Assembly: GCF_039908645.1 (NCBI RefSeq)
Contig: NZ_CP150917.1
Coordinates: 2,429,501 to 2,493,500 of the forward strand
DNA: 64,000 nucleotides
Reading direction: 5' to 3'
Origin: Pseudomonas helvetica
GTDB taxonomy: Bacteria; Pseudomonadota; Gammaproteobacteria; Pseudomonadales; Pseudomonadaceae
Shown here piece by piece: positions 16,748 through 26,260 of the stretch. Each line of letters opens with the position of its first letter. Position 1 is the first letter of the stretch. Position numbers and translations under genes: made by a program. The notes below the pieces were generated by a model. It did no database searches, was not told where the DNA came from, and worked only from the letters and a program-made list of their open reading frames with translations.

Positions 16748-19282
16748 ATGGGCAATATCAAACAAGACACCATGCCGGTGATCCGCGACGTGCGTGACTT
16801 CGACCACCACTCCGGTAACCGGCTGGAGCGGATGGTGTTCAACTATCGCCCGCTGTTCATGCTGCTGATGGCGCTGGCCACTGTGGTGCTGGGCTACATG
16901 GCCGCAACGCGCCTGGAACTGCGCCCCAGCTTCGAGAAAATGATTCCGCAGAGCCAGCCGTATATCCAGAATTTCCTGGAGAACCGTCAGTCACTGCGCG
17001 GTTTGGGTAACTCGGTGCGCGTGGTGGTCGAGAACACCCAGGGCGATATCTTCGATCCCGCTTACCTGGACGTGCTCAAACAGGTCAACGATCAACTGTT
17101 CCTCACCGAAGGCGTCGATCGCGCCTGGATGAAGTCGTTGTGGAGCCCGGCGGTGCGCTGGACCGAAGTCACCGAACAAGGCTTCCAGGGTGGCCCGGTG
17201 ATGCCCGATACCTATGAGGGCAAGCCTGAGCAAATAGAACAGTTGCGCCAGAACATTTCCCGCGCCGGACTCGTCGGCAACCTGGTGGCCAGTGACTTCA
17301 AGTCGAGCATGCTGATCGTCCCGTTGCTGGACAAGGCCGCGGCCGGCGGTCAGAGCATCCACTACCACGGGTTCTCGCAGATGCTTGAAGAGCAGTTGCG
17401 CGACAGGATCGAGTTCGCCGGCGACAGTGCCGCGCGCAAAGCCGGGGAGGAGGGCAAGGGCCAGTACAAGGTCCGGGTGATCGGTTTCGCCAAACTGATG
17501 GGCGACCTGATCGACGGCCTGATTCAGGTGATGATGTTCTTCGGCCTGGCCGTGATCACCTCGCTGGTGATTATTTTTCTCTACACCCGCTGCGTTCGCA
17601 GCACTTTGCTGGTGGTCGGTTGCTCGCTGGTCGCAGTGATCTGGCAACTGGGCATCGTTGCCTGGCTGGGCTATGCCATCGACCCGTACTCGGTGCTGGT
17701 GCCTTTTTTAGTCTTCGCCATCGGTGTGTCCCACGCGGCGCAGAAGATGAACGGGATCATGCAGGACATCGCCCGGGGCACCCACAAACTGATCGCTGCG
17801 CGCTACACCTTTCGCCGTCTGTTCATCGCCGGCGTCACCGCGCTGCTGGCCGACGCCGTGGGTTTCGCCGTGCTGATGCTGATCGACATACCGGTGATCA
17901 AGGACCTGGCCATCACCGCCAGCATCGGTGTCGCGGTGCTGATCTTTACCTCGTTGTTGCTGATGCCCGTGGCGCTTTCCTATGTCGGCGTCGGCGCCAA
18001 GGCTGCCGAGCGCGCCTTGAACATCGACACCCGGGCGGACGGACACAAGGGCTTTGGCAAGCTGTGGGACTGGCTCGACCGTTTCACCACGGCCAAGTGG
18101 GCCACGGGCGCCGTACTGATCGCACTGCTGATGGGCATTGGCGGCTTCGTCATCAGCCAGCACCTGAAGATCGGCGACCTGGAAAGTGGCGCGCCGGAGT
18201 TGCGTGCCGATTCGCGTTATAACCGTGACAACGCCTACATCACCCGTCACTACGCGTTATCCAGCGATCTGTTTGCGGTGATGATCAAGACGCCTGCGGA
18301 AGGTTGCCTGAACTATAAGACACTGGTTCTCGCCGACCGTCTGGCCTGGGAACTGCAGCAGTATCCGGGGGTGCAGGCGACGTCCTCGCTGGTCAATGCC
18401 GTGCGCCAGATCACGGCCGGGACCTATGAGGGCAACCCCAAGCTCAACAGTATCCAGCGCAACCAGGACGTCTTGAACTATGCCGCGCAGCAAGCCTCGG
18501 TCAACTCTCCGGAGTTGTTCAATACCGACTGCTCGCTGATGCCGGTGATTGCCTTTCTCAAGGACCACAAGGCCGAGACCCTGGATGCAGTGGTCGGGAT
18601 CGCCGAGACCTTCGCCCGCGAAAACAGCAGCGATGAGCGCCAGTTCCTGCTGGCGGCCGGGACCGCTGGCATTGAAGCCGCGACCAACATCGTGGTGCGC
18701 GAGGCCAATCGCACCATGCTGCTTTACGTCTATGCGGCGGTGACGCTGTTCTGCCTGATGACCTTCCGCAGCTGGCGCGCCACGTTGGTTGCGCTGTTGC
18801 CGCTGGTGCTGACCTCGATCCTCTGCGAGGCGTTGATGGTGGTCATGGGCATTGGCGTGAAGGTCGCGACCCTGCCGGTGATCGCACTGGGCGTGGGGAT
18901 TGGTGTCGACTACGCCTTGTACCTGCTCAGTGTGCAATTGCATTACCAGCGTCAAGGCCTGCCGCTGGCCCAGGCCTATCGCAATGCCGTGTCGTTTACC
19001 GGTCGGGTGGTGGGCCTGGTGGGCATCACCCTGGCGGCCGGCGTAGTGTGCTGGGTCTGGTCGCCGATCAAGTTCCAGGCGGACATGGGCATCCTGCTGA
19101 CCTTCATGTTCCTGTGGAACATGCTCGGCGCGCTGATTCTGATTCCTGCCCTGTCGTATTTCCTGCAGCGGGGGGCGTCGCTTGATCGTCGTCCTGTTCC
19201 GGAGGCCCCTCAGGGGCATGCCGGTGCAACCGCGCCAACCCAACCTTCGGGCATGCATCACGCCCGGACTATTGCGGAGTAA
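16748..19282 (+). CDS. MMPL/RND-family lipid transporter
   Basis: An 844-residue inner-membrane protein with one N-terminal helix (LLMALATVVLGYMAA), a large periplasmic loop, about five helices around residues 250-410, a second periplasmic loop and a final helix bundle (~residues 655-815). This is the two-fold RND/MMPL architecture. Relatives export hydrophobic molecules (mycobacterial lipids, hopanoids). It starts 31 bp after the Ycf48-like gene and ends 7 bp before the acyl-CoA dehydrogenase gene. It probably moves an acyl compound across the envelope together with the DUF1302/DUF1329 pair. Confidence 0.88.
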   Translation: MGNIKQDTMPVIRDVRDFDHHSGNRLERMVFNYRPLFMLLMALATVVLGYMAATRLELRPSFEKMIPQSQPYIQNFLENRQSLRGLGNSVRVVVENTQGDIFDPAYLDVLKQVNDQLFLTEGVDRAWMKSLWSPAVRWTEVTEQGFQGGPVMPDTYEGKPEQIEQLRQNISRAGLVGNLVASDFKSSMLIVPLLDKAAAGGQSIHYHGFSQMLEEQLRDRIEFAGDSAARKAGEEGKGQYKVRVIGFAKLMGDLIDGLIQVMMFFGLAVITSLVIIFLYTRCVRSTLLVVGCSLVAVIWQLGIVAWLGYAIDPYSVLVPFLVFAIGVSHAAQKMNGIMQDIARGTHKLIAARYTFRRLFIAGVTALLADAVGFAVLMLIDIPVIKDLAITASIGVAVLIFTSLLLMPVALSYVGVGAKAAERALNIDTRADGHKGFGKLWDWLDRFTTAKWATGAVLIALLMGIGGFVISQHLKIGDLESGAPELRADSRYNRDNAYITRHYALSSDLFAVMIKTPAEGCLNYKTLVLADRLAWELQQYPGVQATSSLVNAVRQITAGTYEGNPKLNSIQRNQDVLNYAAQQASVNSPELFNTDCSLMPVIAFLKDHKAETLDAVVGIAETFARENSSDERQFLLAAGTAGIEAATNIVVREANRTMLLYVYAAVTLFCLMTFRSWRATLVALLPLVLTSILCEALMVVMGIGVKVATLPVIALGVGIGVDYALYLLSVQLHYQRQGLPLAQAYRNAVSFTGRVVGLVGITLAAGVVCWVWSPIKFQADMGILLTFMFLWNMLGALILIPALSYFLQRGASLDRRPVPEAPQGHAGATAPTQPSGMHHARTIAE

Positions 19283-19289
19283 GCCAACG

Positions 19290-21068
19290 ATGTCTGATTA
19301 CAAAGCCCCCTTGCGCGACATGCATTTCGTCCTCAACGAGGTCTTCGAAGTGTCCAGGCTATGGGCCCGACTGCCCGGCCTGGCCGAGGTGATCGATGAA
19401 GAGACAGCCGCCGCGATCCTTGAAGAGGCCGGCAAGATCAGCGCCGAAGTGATCGCACCGCTGAACCGCAGCAGCGACGAACAGGGCTGCACCTGGAGCA
19501 ACGGCACGGTGACTGCCCCGGACGGTTTTGTCGCGGCGTACCAGGCATTCGCCGAAGGCGGTTGGGTGGGTGTCGGCGGCGACCCGCAATTTGGTGGCAT
19601 GGGCATGCCCAAGGCCATTTCGGCCCAGGTCGAGGAGATGGTCAATTGCGCCAGTCTGTCGTTTGGCCTGTACCCGATGCTGACCGCCGGGGCGTGCCTG
19701 TCGATCAATGCCCACGCCAGTCGGGAACTCAAGGAACGCTATCTGCCGAACATGTACGCCGGCACCTGGACCGGTTCGATGTGCCTGACCGAGGCCCATG
19801 CGGGCACCGATCTTGGCTTGATTCGCACCCGAGCCGAACCTCAGGCCGACGGCAGTTTCAAGGTCAGCGGCAGCAAGATTTTCATTACCGGTGGCGAACA
19901 CGACCTGAGCGAAAACATCATTCACCTGGTGCTGGCCAGACTGCCGGATGCGCCCGCCGGCCCTAAAGGTATTTCGCTGTTTTTGGTGCCCAAGGTACTG
20001 GTCAATGCCGATGGCTCGCTGGGCGAGCACAACGCGCTGTCCTGCGGTTCAATCGAACACAAGATGGGCATCAAGGCATCCGCCACCTGCGTGATGAACT
20101 TTGACGGCGCGACCGGCTGGATCGTCGATGCGCCGAACAAAGGCCTGGCCGCGATGTTCACCATGATGAATTACGAACGTCTGGGCGTGGGTATCCAGGG
20201 GTTGGCGTTGGGTGAGCGTTCGTACCAGAACGCAGTCGAATACGCCCGCGAACGCATCCAGAGTCGTGCGCCGACCGGCCCGCAGGCCACCGACAAAACA
20301 GCCGATCCGATCATCGTGCACCCGGATGTACGCCGCATGCTGTTGACCATGAAGGCCTTGAACGAAGGCGGGCGGGCGTTTTCCAGCTACGTGGCCCTGC
20401 AACTGGATACCGCCAAGTACAGCGACGATGCGCCAACCCGCATTCGCGCCCAGGAGCTGGTGTCGTTGCTGACCCCGGTGGCCAAGGCGTTTCTCACCGA
20501 CATGGGGCTGGAAACCACGGTGCATGGCCAGCAGATCTTCGGTGGTCATGGCTACATCCGCGAGTGGGGGCAGGAGCAATTGGTTCGCGATGTGCGGATC
20601 ACCCAGATCTACGAAGGCACCAACGGCATCCAGTCACTGGACCTCGCCGGGCGCAAGATCGTTGGCAGTGGCGGGGCGCTTTACCGTTTGTTCGCCGCCG
20701 AGATTCGCCACTTCATCGCCAACGCCAGCACTGACCTCGGCGAGTTCTGCAAGCCGTTGAGCGCTGCCGTGGACACCCTCGACGAGTTGACCGCGTGGTT
20801 GCTGGATCGGGCACAGAACAACCCGAACGAAATCGGTGCCGCCTCGGTCGAGTACCTGCAGGTGTTTGGCTACACCGCCTATGCCTACATGTGGGCCCTG
20901 ATGGCCAAGGCGGCCACGGCCAAACAGGCCGACGATGATTTCTACGCCAGCAAGCTGGGTACCGCACGCTTCTACTTTGCCCGTCTGCTGCCACGCATCC
21001 ACTCGTTGAGCGCTGCGGTCAAGGCCGGCAGCGAATGCCTCTACGCGCTGGACGCCGTGCAGTTCTGA
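19290..21068 (+). CDS. acyl-CoA dehydrogenase with extended C-terminal domain
   Basis: A 592-residue flavoenzyme from the ATG at 19290, 7 bp after the MMPL stop. An in-frame ATG at 19182 would sit inside the MMPL gene. It has the FAD/substrate segments MCLTEAHAGTDLG and ITGGEHDLSENI and the C-terminal IYEGTNGIQSLDLAGRK. The extra ~150 residues beyond a 380-400-residue dehydrogenase match the long acyl-CoA dehydrogenases of Pseudomonas (FadE-like with a C-terminal helical domain). It introduces the trans-2 double bond in an acyl-CoA. Confidence 0.92.
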   Translation: MSDYKAPLRDMHFVLNEVFEVSRLWARLPGLAEVIDEETAAAILEEAGKISAEVIAPLNRSSDEQGCTWSNGTVTAPDGFVAAYQAFAEGGWVGVGGDPQFGGMGMPKAISAQVEEMVNCASLSFGLYPMLTAGACLSINAHASRELKERYLPNMYAGTWTGSMCLTEAHAGTDLGLIRTRAEPQADGSFKVSGSKIFITGGEHDLSENIIHLVLARLPDAPAGPKGISLFLVPKVLVNADGSLGEHNALSCGSIEHKMGIKASATCVMNFDGATGWIVDAPNKGLAAMFTMMNYERLGVGIQGLALGERSYQNAVEYARERIQSRAPTGPQATDKTADPIIVHPDVRRMLLTMKALNEGGRAFSSYVALQLDTAKYSDDAPTRIRAQELVSLLTPVAKAFLTDMGLETTVHGQQIFGGHGYIREWGQEQLVRDVRITQIYEGTNGIQSLDLAGRKIVGSGGALYRLFAAEIRHFIANASTDLGEFCKPLSAAVDTLDELTAWLLDRAQNNPNEIGAASVEYLQVFGYTAYAYMWALMAKAATAKQADDDFYASKLGTARFYFARLLPRIHSLSAAVKAGSECLYALDAVQF

Positions 21069-21092
21069 TCGAAAGGACAAGGAACCCCAACC

Positions 21093-22736
21093 ATGATGGC
21101 GACAAAAATAATTCCGCCCGCTGACGGCGCCTATGCCTATCCCTTGCTGATCAAGCAATTGTTGCTGTCCGGCGTGCGCTACGAACCGGGTCGGGAAATC
21201 GTATACGCCGACAAACTGCGCTACAGCTACCAGACCCTCAACCAACGGATCCGCAGGTTGGCCAACGCCTTGACCGCTGCCGGCGTCAAGGCCGGGGATA
21301 CGGTGGCCTTGCTCGATTGGGACAGCCATCGCTATCTGGAATGTTTCTTTGCCGTGCCGATGATCGGCGCGGTGCTGCACACCGTGAATATTCGTCTTTC
21401 TGCGGATCAGGTGCTCTTCACCATGAACCACGCCGAGGATGATCTGGTGCTGGTACATGATGATTTCCTGCCCCTGGTCGAGCAGATTCAAGGACAGCTC
21501 AGTACCGTCAAAGGCTACTTGCAGCTGACCGACGACACGGCAACCGACACGTCTCTACCCGTGCTGGGGGAGTATGAGCAGCTGTTGTCTCAAGCGGCAG
21601 ACCAGTACCAATTCCCTGACTTTGATGAGAACTCGGTGGCGACCCTGTTCTACACCACAGGGACGACCGGCGATCCTAAAGGTGTGTATTTCACCCACCG
21701 TCAGTTGGTCCTGCACACTTTGAATGCGGTGGGCACGCTGGGTGTCTATCAAGGTCTGCCGCTGCTGCGTTCCGATGATGTCTACATGCCCATCACCCCG
21801 ATGTTTCACGTGCATGCCTGGGGTGTGCCCTATGTTGCCACCCTGATGGGACTCAAGCAGGTGTACCCCGGTCGTTATGAGCCCAACCGCCTGGTCAGGC
21901 TGTACCGAGAAGAGAGCGTCACGTTTTCCCATTGTGTGCCGACCCTATTGCAAATGATCCTGGGCTGCGAGGAAGCGGCTCAAACCCGTTTCGATGGCTG
22001 GAAAATGCTCCTGGGGGGCAGCGCACTGACGCTGGGCATTGCCAGCGAGGCGAGCGCCAAAGGCATGCGCGTACACAGCGGCTACGGCATGTCGGAAACC
22101 TGCCCGTTGCTTTGCACAACGTACCTGCGCGATGAGGAACTGGAACTGCCCACACAAAACCAGTTGGCCATTCGCATCAAGACCGGGACACCCGTGCCGA
22201 TGGTCGATCTTAAAATCGTCGATGCCAGCGGCAATGATATGCCTCACGACGGCGAGTCCCTGGGCGAGATCGTGGTCCGTGCACCCTGGCTGACTCAAGG
22301 TTATTGGAAGGCGCCCGAAAAGGGCGCCGAGTTGTGGCGCGACGGTTGGATGCACACCGGAGACATCGCTTCTATCGACGCCTTGGGCGGGGTGGAAATC
22401 AAGGATCGAATCAAGGACGTCATCAAGACGGGAGGGGAGTGGATCAGCTCTCTGGAACTGGAGAGCCTGATCAGCGAACACTCGGCCGTCATGTCGGTCG
22501 CGGTCGTGGGCATTGCCGATGAGCAATGGGGTGAACGACCGATGGCTTTGGTGGTATGCGCGCCTGGACAATATCTCGACCGCAAGATCCTGGAGGTGCA
22601 TCTGCAAGGGTTTGTCGAGCGTGGCCGCATCAACAAATGGGCGATCCCCAAGCAGTTCAAGTTCGTCACCGAAATTCCTAAAACCAGTGTCGGGAAGATT
22701 AATAAGAAACTGATCCGGGAAAGCGAGTTGAGGTGA
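21093..22736 (+). CDS. medium/long-chain fatty acyl-CoA ligase (AMP-forming, AlkK-like)
   Basis: A 547-residue ANL-superfamily ligase with the P-loop-like YTTGTTGDPKGV, the GYGMSETCP motif, HTGDIASID and the C-terminal hinge DRIKDVIKTGGEWIS with the catalytic lysine near KTSVGKINKK. The sequence style resembles AlkK-type medium-chain acyl-CoA ligases. It activates a carboxylate to the CoA ester for the preceding dehydrogenase, or the reverse order of use. It is the final gene of the six-gene set; DUF1302/DUF1329 with an AlkK-like ligase is a recurring Pseudomonas arrangement (recall, e.g. P. putida). Confidence 0.9.
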   Translation: MMATKIIPPADGAYAYPLLIKQLLLSGVRYEPGREIVYADKLRYSYQTLNQRIRRLANALTAAGVKAGDTVALLDWDSHRYLECFFAVPMIGAVLHTVNIRLSADQVLFTMNHAEDDLVLVHDDFLPLVEQIQGQLSTVKGYLQLTDDTATDTSLPVLGEYEQLLSQAADQYQFPDFDENSVATLFYTTGTTGDPKGVYFTHRQLVLHTLNAVGTLGVYQGLPLLRSDDVYMPITPMFHVHAWGVPYVATLMGLKQVYPGRYEPNRLVRLYREESVTFSHCVPTLLQMILGCEEAAQTRFDGWKMLLGGSALTLGIASEASAKGMRVHSGYGMSETCPLLCTTYLRDEELELPTQNQLAIRIKTGTPVPMVDLKIVDASGNDMPHDGESLGEIVVRAPWLTQGYWKAPEKGAELWRDGWMHTGDIASIDALGGVEIKDRIKDVIKTGGEWISSLELESLISEHSAVMSVAVVGIADEQWGERPMALVVCAPGQYLDRKILEVHLQGFVERGRINKWAIPKQFKFVTEIPKTSVGKINKKLIRESELR

Positions 22737-22871
22737 AAAAGGTGCGGCGGATGCTACGTCAATCCTGACCACTCATTGCGAGGTCTTCTATGAATAGAGT
22801 CGTTTGGGATCGGTTCTTTTGTGCTGTCTCGATAGCGGCTCTGGAGACGGGAGTTGACGTTCAGCAATGGC

Positions 22872-23153
22872 TTATAGCCAAGCCATCACACCGCCGTGGC
22901 GGGAGCAGGTGCCACGGCGGTGCTGGCTAAAACTGTAGGTGTTGTCGCGGCACTTGGCGGTTGCACCCTCGGGTGCACGATTTGATTTTGTATGGGCGGG
23001 GCTGTGTACGGTTTTTCCGTCGCTATTGATGTACGAGCCATGCTCGATCAGTTGCGACTCGTCAGGGTTTACGACTTGAGGATCAGTACCAGATCTTGCG
23101 AACGCGGGCTGAAAGATCAAACACGCAGTGAGTGCCAGGTAGGCTGGTTTCAT
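22872..23153 (-). CDS. DUF3761 small secreted protein
   Basis: A 93-residue protein from the ATG at 23153 (MKPAYLALTACL...), with an upstream alternative four residues earlier. It has a signal peptide ending near AFARS and the C-terminal family signature AKCRDNTYSFSQHRRGTCSRHGGV, with two conserved cysteines and His/Arg residues. DUF3761 proteins are small periplasmic or secreted proteins of unknown function, often next to metabolic genes. It stands alone. Confidence 0.85.
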   Translation of the reverse strand: MKPAYLALTACLIFQPAFARSGTDPQVVNPDESQLIEHGSYINSDGKTVHSPAHTKSNRAPEGATAKCRDNTYSFSQHRRGTCSRHGGVMAWL

Positions 23154-23270
23154 TGGGAGATCCATCCGTGGTGTGTAGGCAGAGTCTAGTCTAGTGTAGG
23201 ATTTTGTCGTTTCTGGGAGTTGCTGTACGCCTCGAAATTACAGGGCAAGCAAGACGTCTTTCCTGACGTG

Positions 23271-23307
23271 ACAAAGCCCAGTCTGGTGCTGGGCTCTGTT
23301 GGTTTTT
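23271..23307 (+). terminator. hairpin with downstream T-rich run
   Basis: Perfect 7-bp stem agcccag/ctgggct (23275-23281 and 23289-23295) followed by ttggttttt. It reads best rightward, but no rightward gene ends here. It may insulate the two leftward genes on either side. Confidence 0.5.
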
Positions 23308-23404
23308 AGGTTCATGCGCGTAACACAGGGCTGCCCTTTACCTTGGTGATAGGGCGAGTACAGGTGCGCGAGTTTCTGGCTAACTGGCGGCTTGGAAGGT
23401 CTGC

Positions 23405-23890
23405 TCAGGCTTCTTGGGAGCGCTTGACCGGGAACGACACGAACGGCTTGATCTCCTTGAGGACGAACATGCTCTGCATCTCCTTGATGCCGGGCAACTG
23501 TCGGATGACCGACATCGCGAAGTCGGCATACGAGTCGAGATCGCGTGCCACTACCTGCAACAGGAAATCAGCGTCACCACCGATGCTGTAGCACGCCACC
23601 ACATCCTCCAGCTGCATCACTTCCTGCTCGAACTTCCGGGCCTCGGCTGCGCTGTGATGGTCGATACTGACCCGGATGAACACCATCACTCCCAGCCCGA
23701 TCCTGCGTCGGTCGAGCACCGCCCTGTAGCCTTGAATATAGCGGTGTTCTTCCAGCTGCCGGACCCTGCGCCAGCAGGGCGAGGCAGACATGCCAATATG
23801 GTCGGCCAAGGTCTGGTTGGTGATCCTGCCATCCTGTTGCAAGGCTGTAAGGATTTTGACATCTGTCAGATTTAGCGTCTGATCGGTCAT
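23405..23890 (-). CDS. Lrp/AsnC-family transcriptional regulator
   Basis: A 161-residue protein with an N-terminal helix-turn-helix (LTALQQDGRITNQTLADHIGMSASPCWRR) and a C-terminal RAM ligand domain (VEACYSIGG-like VVACYSIGGDADFLLQV). It is of normal Lrp length. Members respond to amino acids and often control adjacent exporters; a LysE-type exporter lies about 1 kb away on the other strand, with a DUF2000 gene between. Regulation of those genes is a guess from position. Confidence 0.92.
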   Translation of the reverse strand: MTDQTLNLTDVKILTALQQDGRITNQTLADHIGMSASPCWRRVRQLEEHRYIQGYRAVLDRRRIGLGVMVFIRVSIDHHSAAEARKFEQEVMQLEDVVACYSIGGDADFLLQVVARDLDSYADFAMSVIRQLPGIKEMQSMFVLKEIKPFVSFPVKRSQEA

Positions 23891-24261
23891 AAATTCCGCG
23901 TCCCTGTGATAAAGAGGTAGATCCTACCAGAACTCATCTTTCCAGCAATTAAAATAGAAAATTTTTCTCCTGCTAAAGCGGATAACATTTTTTCAACTTC
24001 TGATGTTGGAGTTGCCACGCTTTAGCCTCTACGTACAAACCGATGCCGGACGCGTCGTTGAATAAATAAACCACAGTTGATCGCTTCCTTTTCCGAAGGA
24101 CGCGATTGCAGGGTGATAAATGATTCTTCATCTTGGCAGGCAGTGGATATTGACATTGGTAGTGACACGACGAAGTTTGTCGGGTTGCTTGATGGTTGGG
24201 CTGACTTCGGGGTGACAAAACTTGAAGAACTGAAGGATTATTGACCGTCGTGGAGGATTGA
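23891..24261. other. AT-richer intergenic region with a possible short coding remnant
   Basis: A gap upstream of both the Lrp and DUF2000 genes. Frame reading up to a stop at 24241-24243 gives a plausible but unrecognised ~40-residue tail (DIGSDTTKFVGLLDGWADFG, then KLEELKDY) without a convincing start. It may be gene debris; otherwise nothing is seen. Confidence 0.3.
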
Positions 24262-24684
24262 ATGAATTTTGATGCTGCCGTTCACAAATGCGTGATTGTC
24301 GTCGACAAAGCACTGGGGCTGGGGCATGCGGCCAATGCCGTCAGCGTTATCGGCGTCAGCCTGGGGCGCTCGGTAGAAGGTCTGGTCGGACCTGACATGC
24401 AAAGCCGTGACAATGTTAATTACCCCGGCGTCATCTACGCACCGTTGCCGATTCTGCTGTCCACCAATGAGTATTTGCAGGAACTTCAAGAGAAAGCGCT
24501 GGCGGATGATGAAATTCACATCATGCCATTCAGCGCCCTGGCGCAATCCTGCAAGACGTATCAGGAGTATGAGGCGCGTATCTCCGAGGCCGACAGTTCA
24601 GCCATAGAGTTGGTTGCCATCGGCTTGATCGGGCCGAAGAAAAAAATCAGCAAGTTGACCGGTAATCTTTCGCTGTTCAAATGA
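24262..24684 (+). CDS. DUF2000 family protein
   Basis: A 140-residue cytosolic protein matching the DUF2000 pattern: KCVIVVDKALGLGHAANAVSV at the N-terminus and ELVAIGLIGPKKKISKLTGNL at the C-terminus. The family folds like peptidyl-tRNA hydrolase 2, with no established function, and often neighbours Lrp regulators and amino-acid exporters, as here. Ribosome site tggagg precedes the ATG. Confidence 0.85.
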   Translation: MNFDAAVHKCVIVVDKALGLGHAANAVSVIGVSLGRSVEGLVGPDMQSRDNVNYPGVIYAPLPILLSTNEYLQELQEKALADDEIHIMPFSALAQSCKTYQEYEARISEADSSAIELVAIGLIGPKKKISKLTGNLSLFK

Positions 24685-24967
24685 CAAGACGGTTGTAGTG
24701 TACGTTTTGTTCAGCCTGAGATTCTGGAGTTGGCACGTACAGTTCATCAATAACATGCAGTGTTTGAGAAGGGTGGTAACTGCAGCGGGGAGTTGAATGA
24801 TATTCGGCTTGCGGCGTATTAAAAACATACTCCGTTATGTCAAGGCGTATTCGAATTTTTTACTTGGGTAGATAGTCTGTTTTATCCGGCAGTGCCATAG
24901 ATAACCTTGCTTGCCGGAAGCGGAAAGCGTCGAGCAAGACAATAATAAATGACCTGAGGAGCACGAC

Positions 24968-25588
24968 ATGCTCGATTTGACGCAAGTACTTACCTATTCG
25001 GCAGCGCTGGGTATCGCTGCCGCCATTCCCGGCCCTGGCATGGCGGCGCTGGTGGCGCGGAGCGTCAGCGGTGGCGCGTTGTCGGGTTTTTGTCTGCTGT
25101 TTGGGCTGATCCTCGGCGATCTGACCTACCTGTCATTTGCCGTCTTTGGCCTGGCGATGATCGCCGAGCACTTCAATGCATTGTTCCAGCTGGTACGCTG
25201 GGCGGCGGCACTGTACCTGTGCTATCTGGCCTGGCAGTTCTGGTTCGCCAACCATCAGGCGATTGAAGTCGGCAAGCCGGTGAAGAAGAAGGAGCTGCTG
25301 TCAGCGGCGATATCCGGCCTGACCATTACCCTGGGCAACCCGAAAACCATTGCCTTCTACCTGGCGTTGTTGCCGCTGGTGATCAACCTTGAGACGGTCT
25401 CGTTACAGACCTGGGGGCTGATGCTGGTGCCACTGACCATTCTGGTTCTGCTGGGCGTTGGTGCGCTGTTCATTGTTGGCGCGGTGCGCATCCGGCACCT
25501 GCTGTCGAGCCTGCGAGCACAACAGCGGCTGTTCCGCGGTGCGGCGGCGATCATGGTGGCGGCTGCCGCAGCGATGCTGATTCGTTGA
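24968..25588 (+). CDS. LysE-family amino-acid exporter
   Basis: A 206-residue membrane protein with about six helices and the LysE/RhtB signatures AAIPGPGMAALVARSVSGG and LTITLGNPKTIAFYLALLP. It exports an amino acid or derivative. It is preceded by a tgaggag ribosome site and a 280-bp AT-richer gap with no visible gene. Possible control by the Lrp-type regulator upstream is inferred. Confidence 0.92.
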   Translation: MLDLTQVLTYSAALGIAAAIPGPGMAALVARSVSGGALSGFCLLFGLILGDLTYLSFAVFGLAMIAEHFNALFQLVRWAAALYLCYLAWQFWFANHQAIEVGKPVKKKELLSAAISGLTITLGNPKTIAFYLALLPLVINLETVSLQTWGLMLVPLTILVLLGVGALFIVGAVRIRHLLSSLRAQQRLFRGAAAIMVAAAAAMLIR

Positions 25589-25674
25589 GGCGCTGAGTGA
25601 CCGTGGCTGCACCCTGCATGGACGTGTTTCGCTTGCAGCGCGGTCACGGCGCCACACATTGTCGGCGCTTCAGC

Positions 25675-26160
25675 TCAGAGCTTGTAGCCGATCTGTCGCA
25701 ACAGGTTTTTGCGCCACAGGATGTCTTCGTCTCCTTCAACGTCCTTGGCGCAAAAACCATCCACTACACCGAGGATCGCTCGGCCTTGTTCGGTTTCAGC
25801 GAGAATGACTTCCGTTGGGTTGGCCGTCGCACAAAAGATATGGCACACCTCTGGAACCATTTTGACGGTGTTCAACACGTTGAGCGGATAGAAGCCGTCG
25901 CCGAGGAACACGATGAAGCTATGGCCTGCGGCGATGGCTTTCGCGTTCTTTTGCGCCAGTTCGATCATGGCGCTGTCGGTGCCGGACCAGCGCACCAGGC
26001 ATTTGCCGGAGGCTTCACAAAAGGCCAGGCCAAACGTGATGCCTGGCACGCTACTGACTAATGCTTCATGAATGTCCTCGACGGACTTGATGAAGTGCGT
26101 CTGCCCAAAAATGAAGTTCGTCGCTTCCGGCTTATCGATTTTCAACGTGATGAGTTGCAT
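25675..26160 (-). CDS. adenosine-specific kinase family protein (DUF355)
   Basis: A 161-residue protein from MQLITLKIDKPE (ATG at 26160, after an aaggagg-type site in ggaggcg); a longer frame starting 17 residues upstream is less likely. The sequence FGQTHFIKSVEDIHEAL and SFIVFLGDGFYPLNVLNTVK fits the adenosine-binding 'adenosine-specific kinase' family described from archaea and bacteria. The biochemical role in bacteria is uncertain. It is a single gene, convergent with the LysE gene. Confidence 0.85.
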   Translation of the reverse strand: MQLITLKIDKPEATNFIFGQTHFIKSVEDIHEALVSSVPGITFGLAFCEASGKCLVRWSGTDSAMIELAQKNAKAIAAGHSFIVFLGDGFYPLNVLNTVKMVPEVCHIFCATANPTEVILAETEQGRAILGVVDGFCAKDVEGDEDILWRKNLLRQIGYKL

Positions 26161-26260
26161 CTCAAACGCCTCCTTCCGCGATGTATTATCAGGGCCCGAC
26201 AACATAACCAAGCATAGTTATTGATTTGCAGTGGCGCCGTCTGCTGTCGATCGCAGCGTC

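Noticed and set aside
18257..19261. 334-codon open frame on the minus strand
   Set aside because: Antisense to the MMPL transporter gene; low-complexity His/Gln/Arg composition and no recognisable domain.
23271..23307. riboswitch or small RNA
   Set aside because: Only one simple 7-bp hairpin with a T-rich end; no conserved aptamer architecture.
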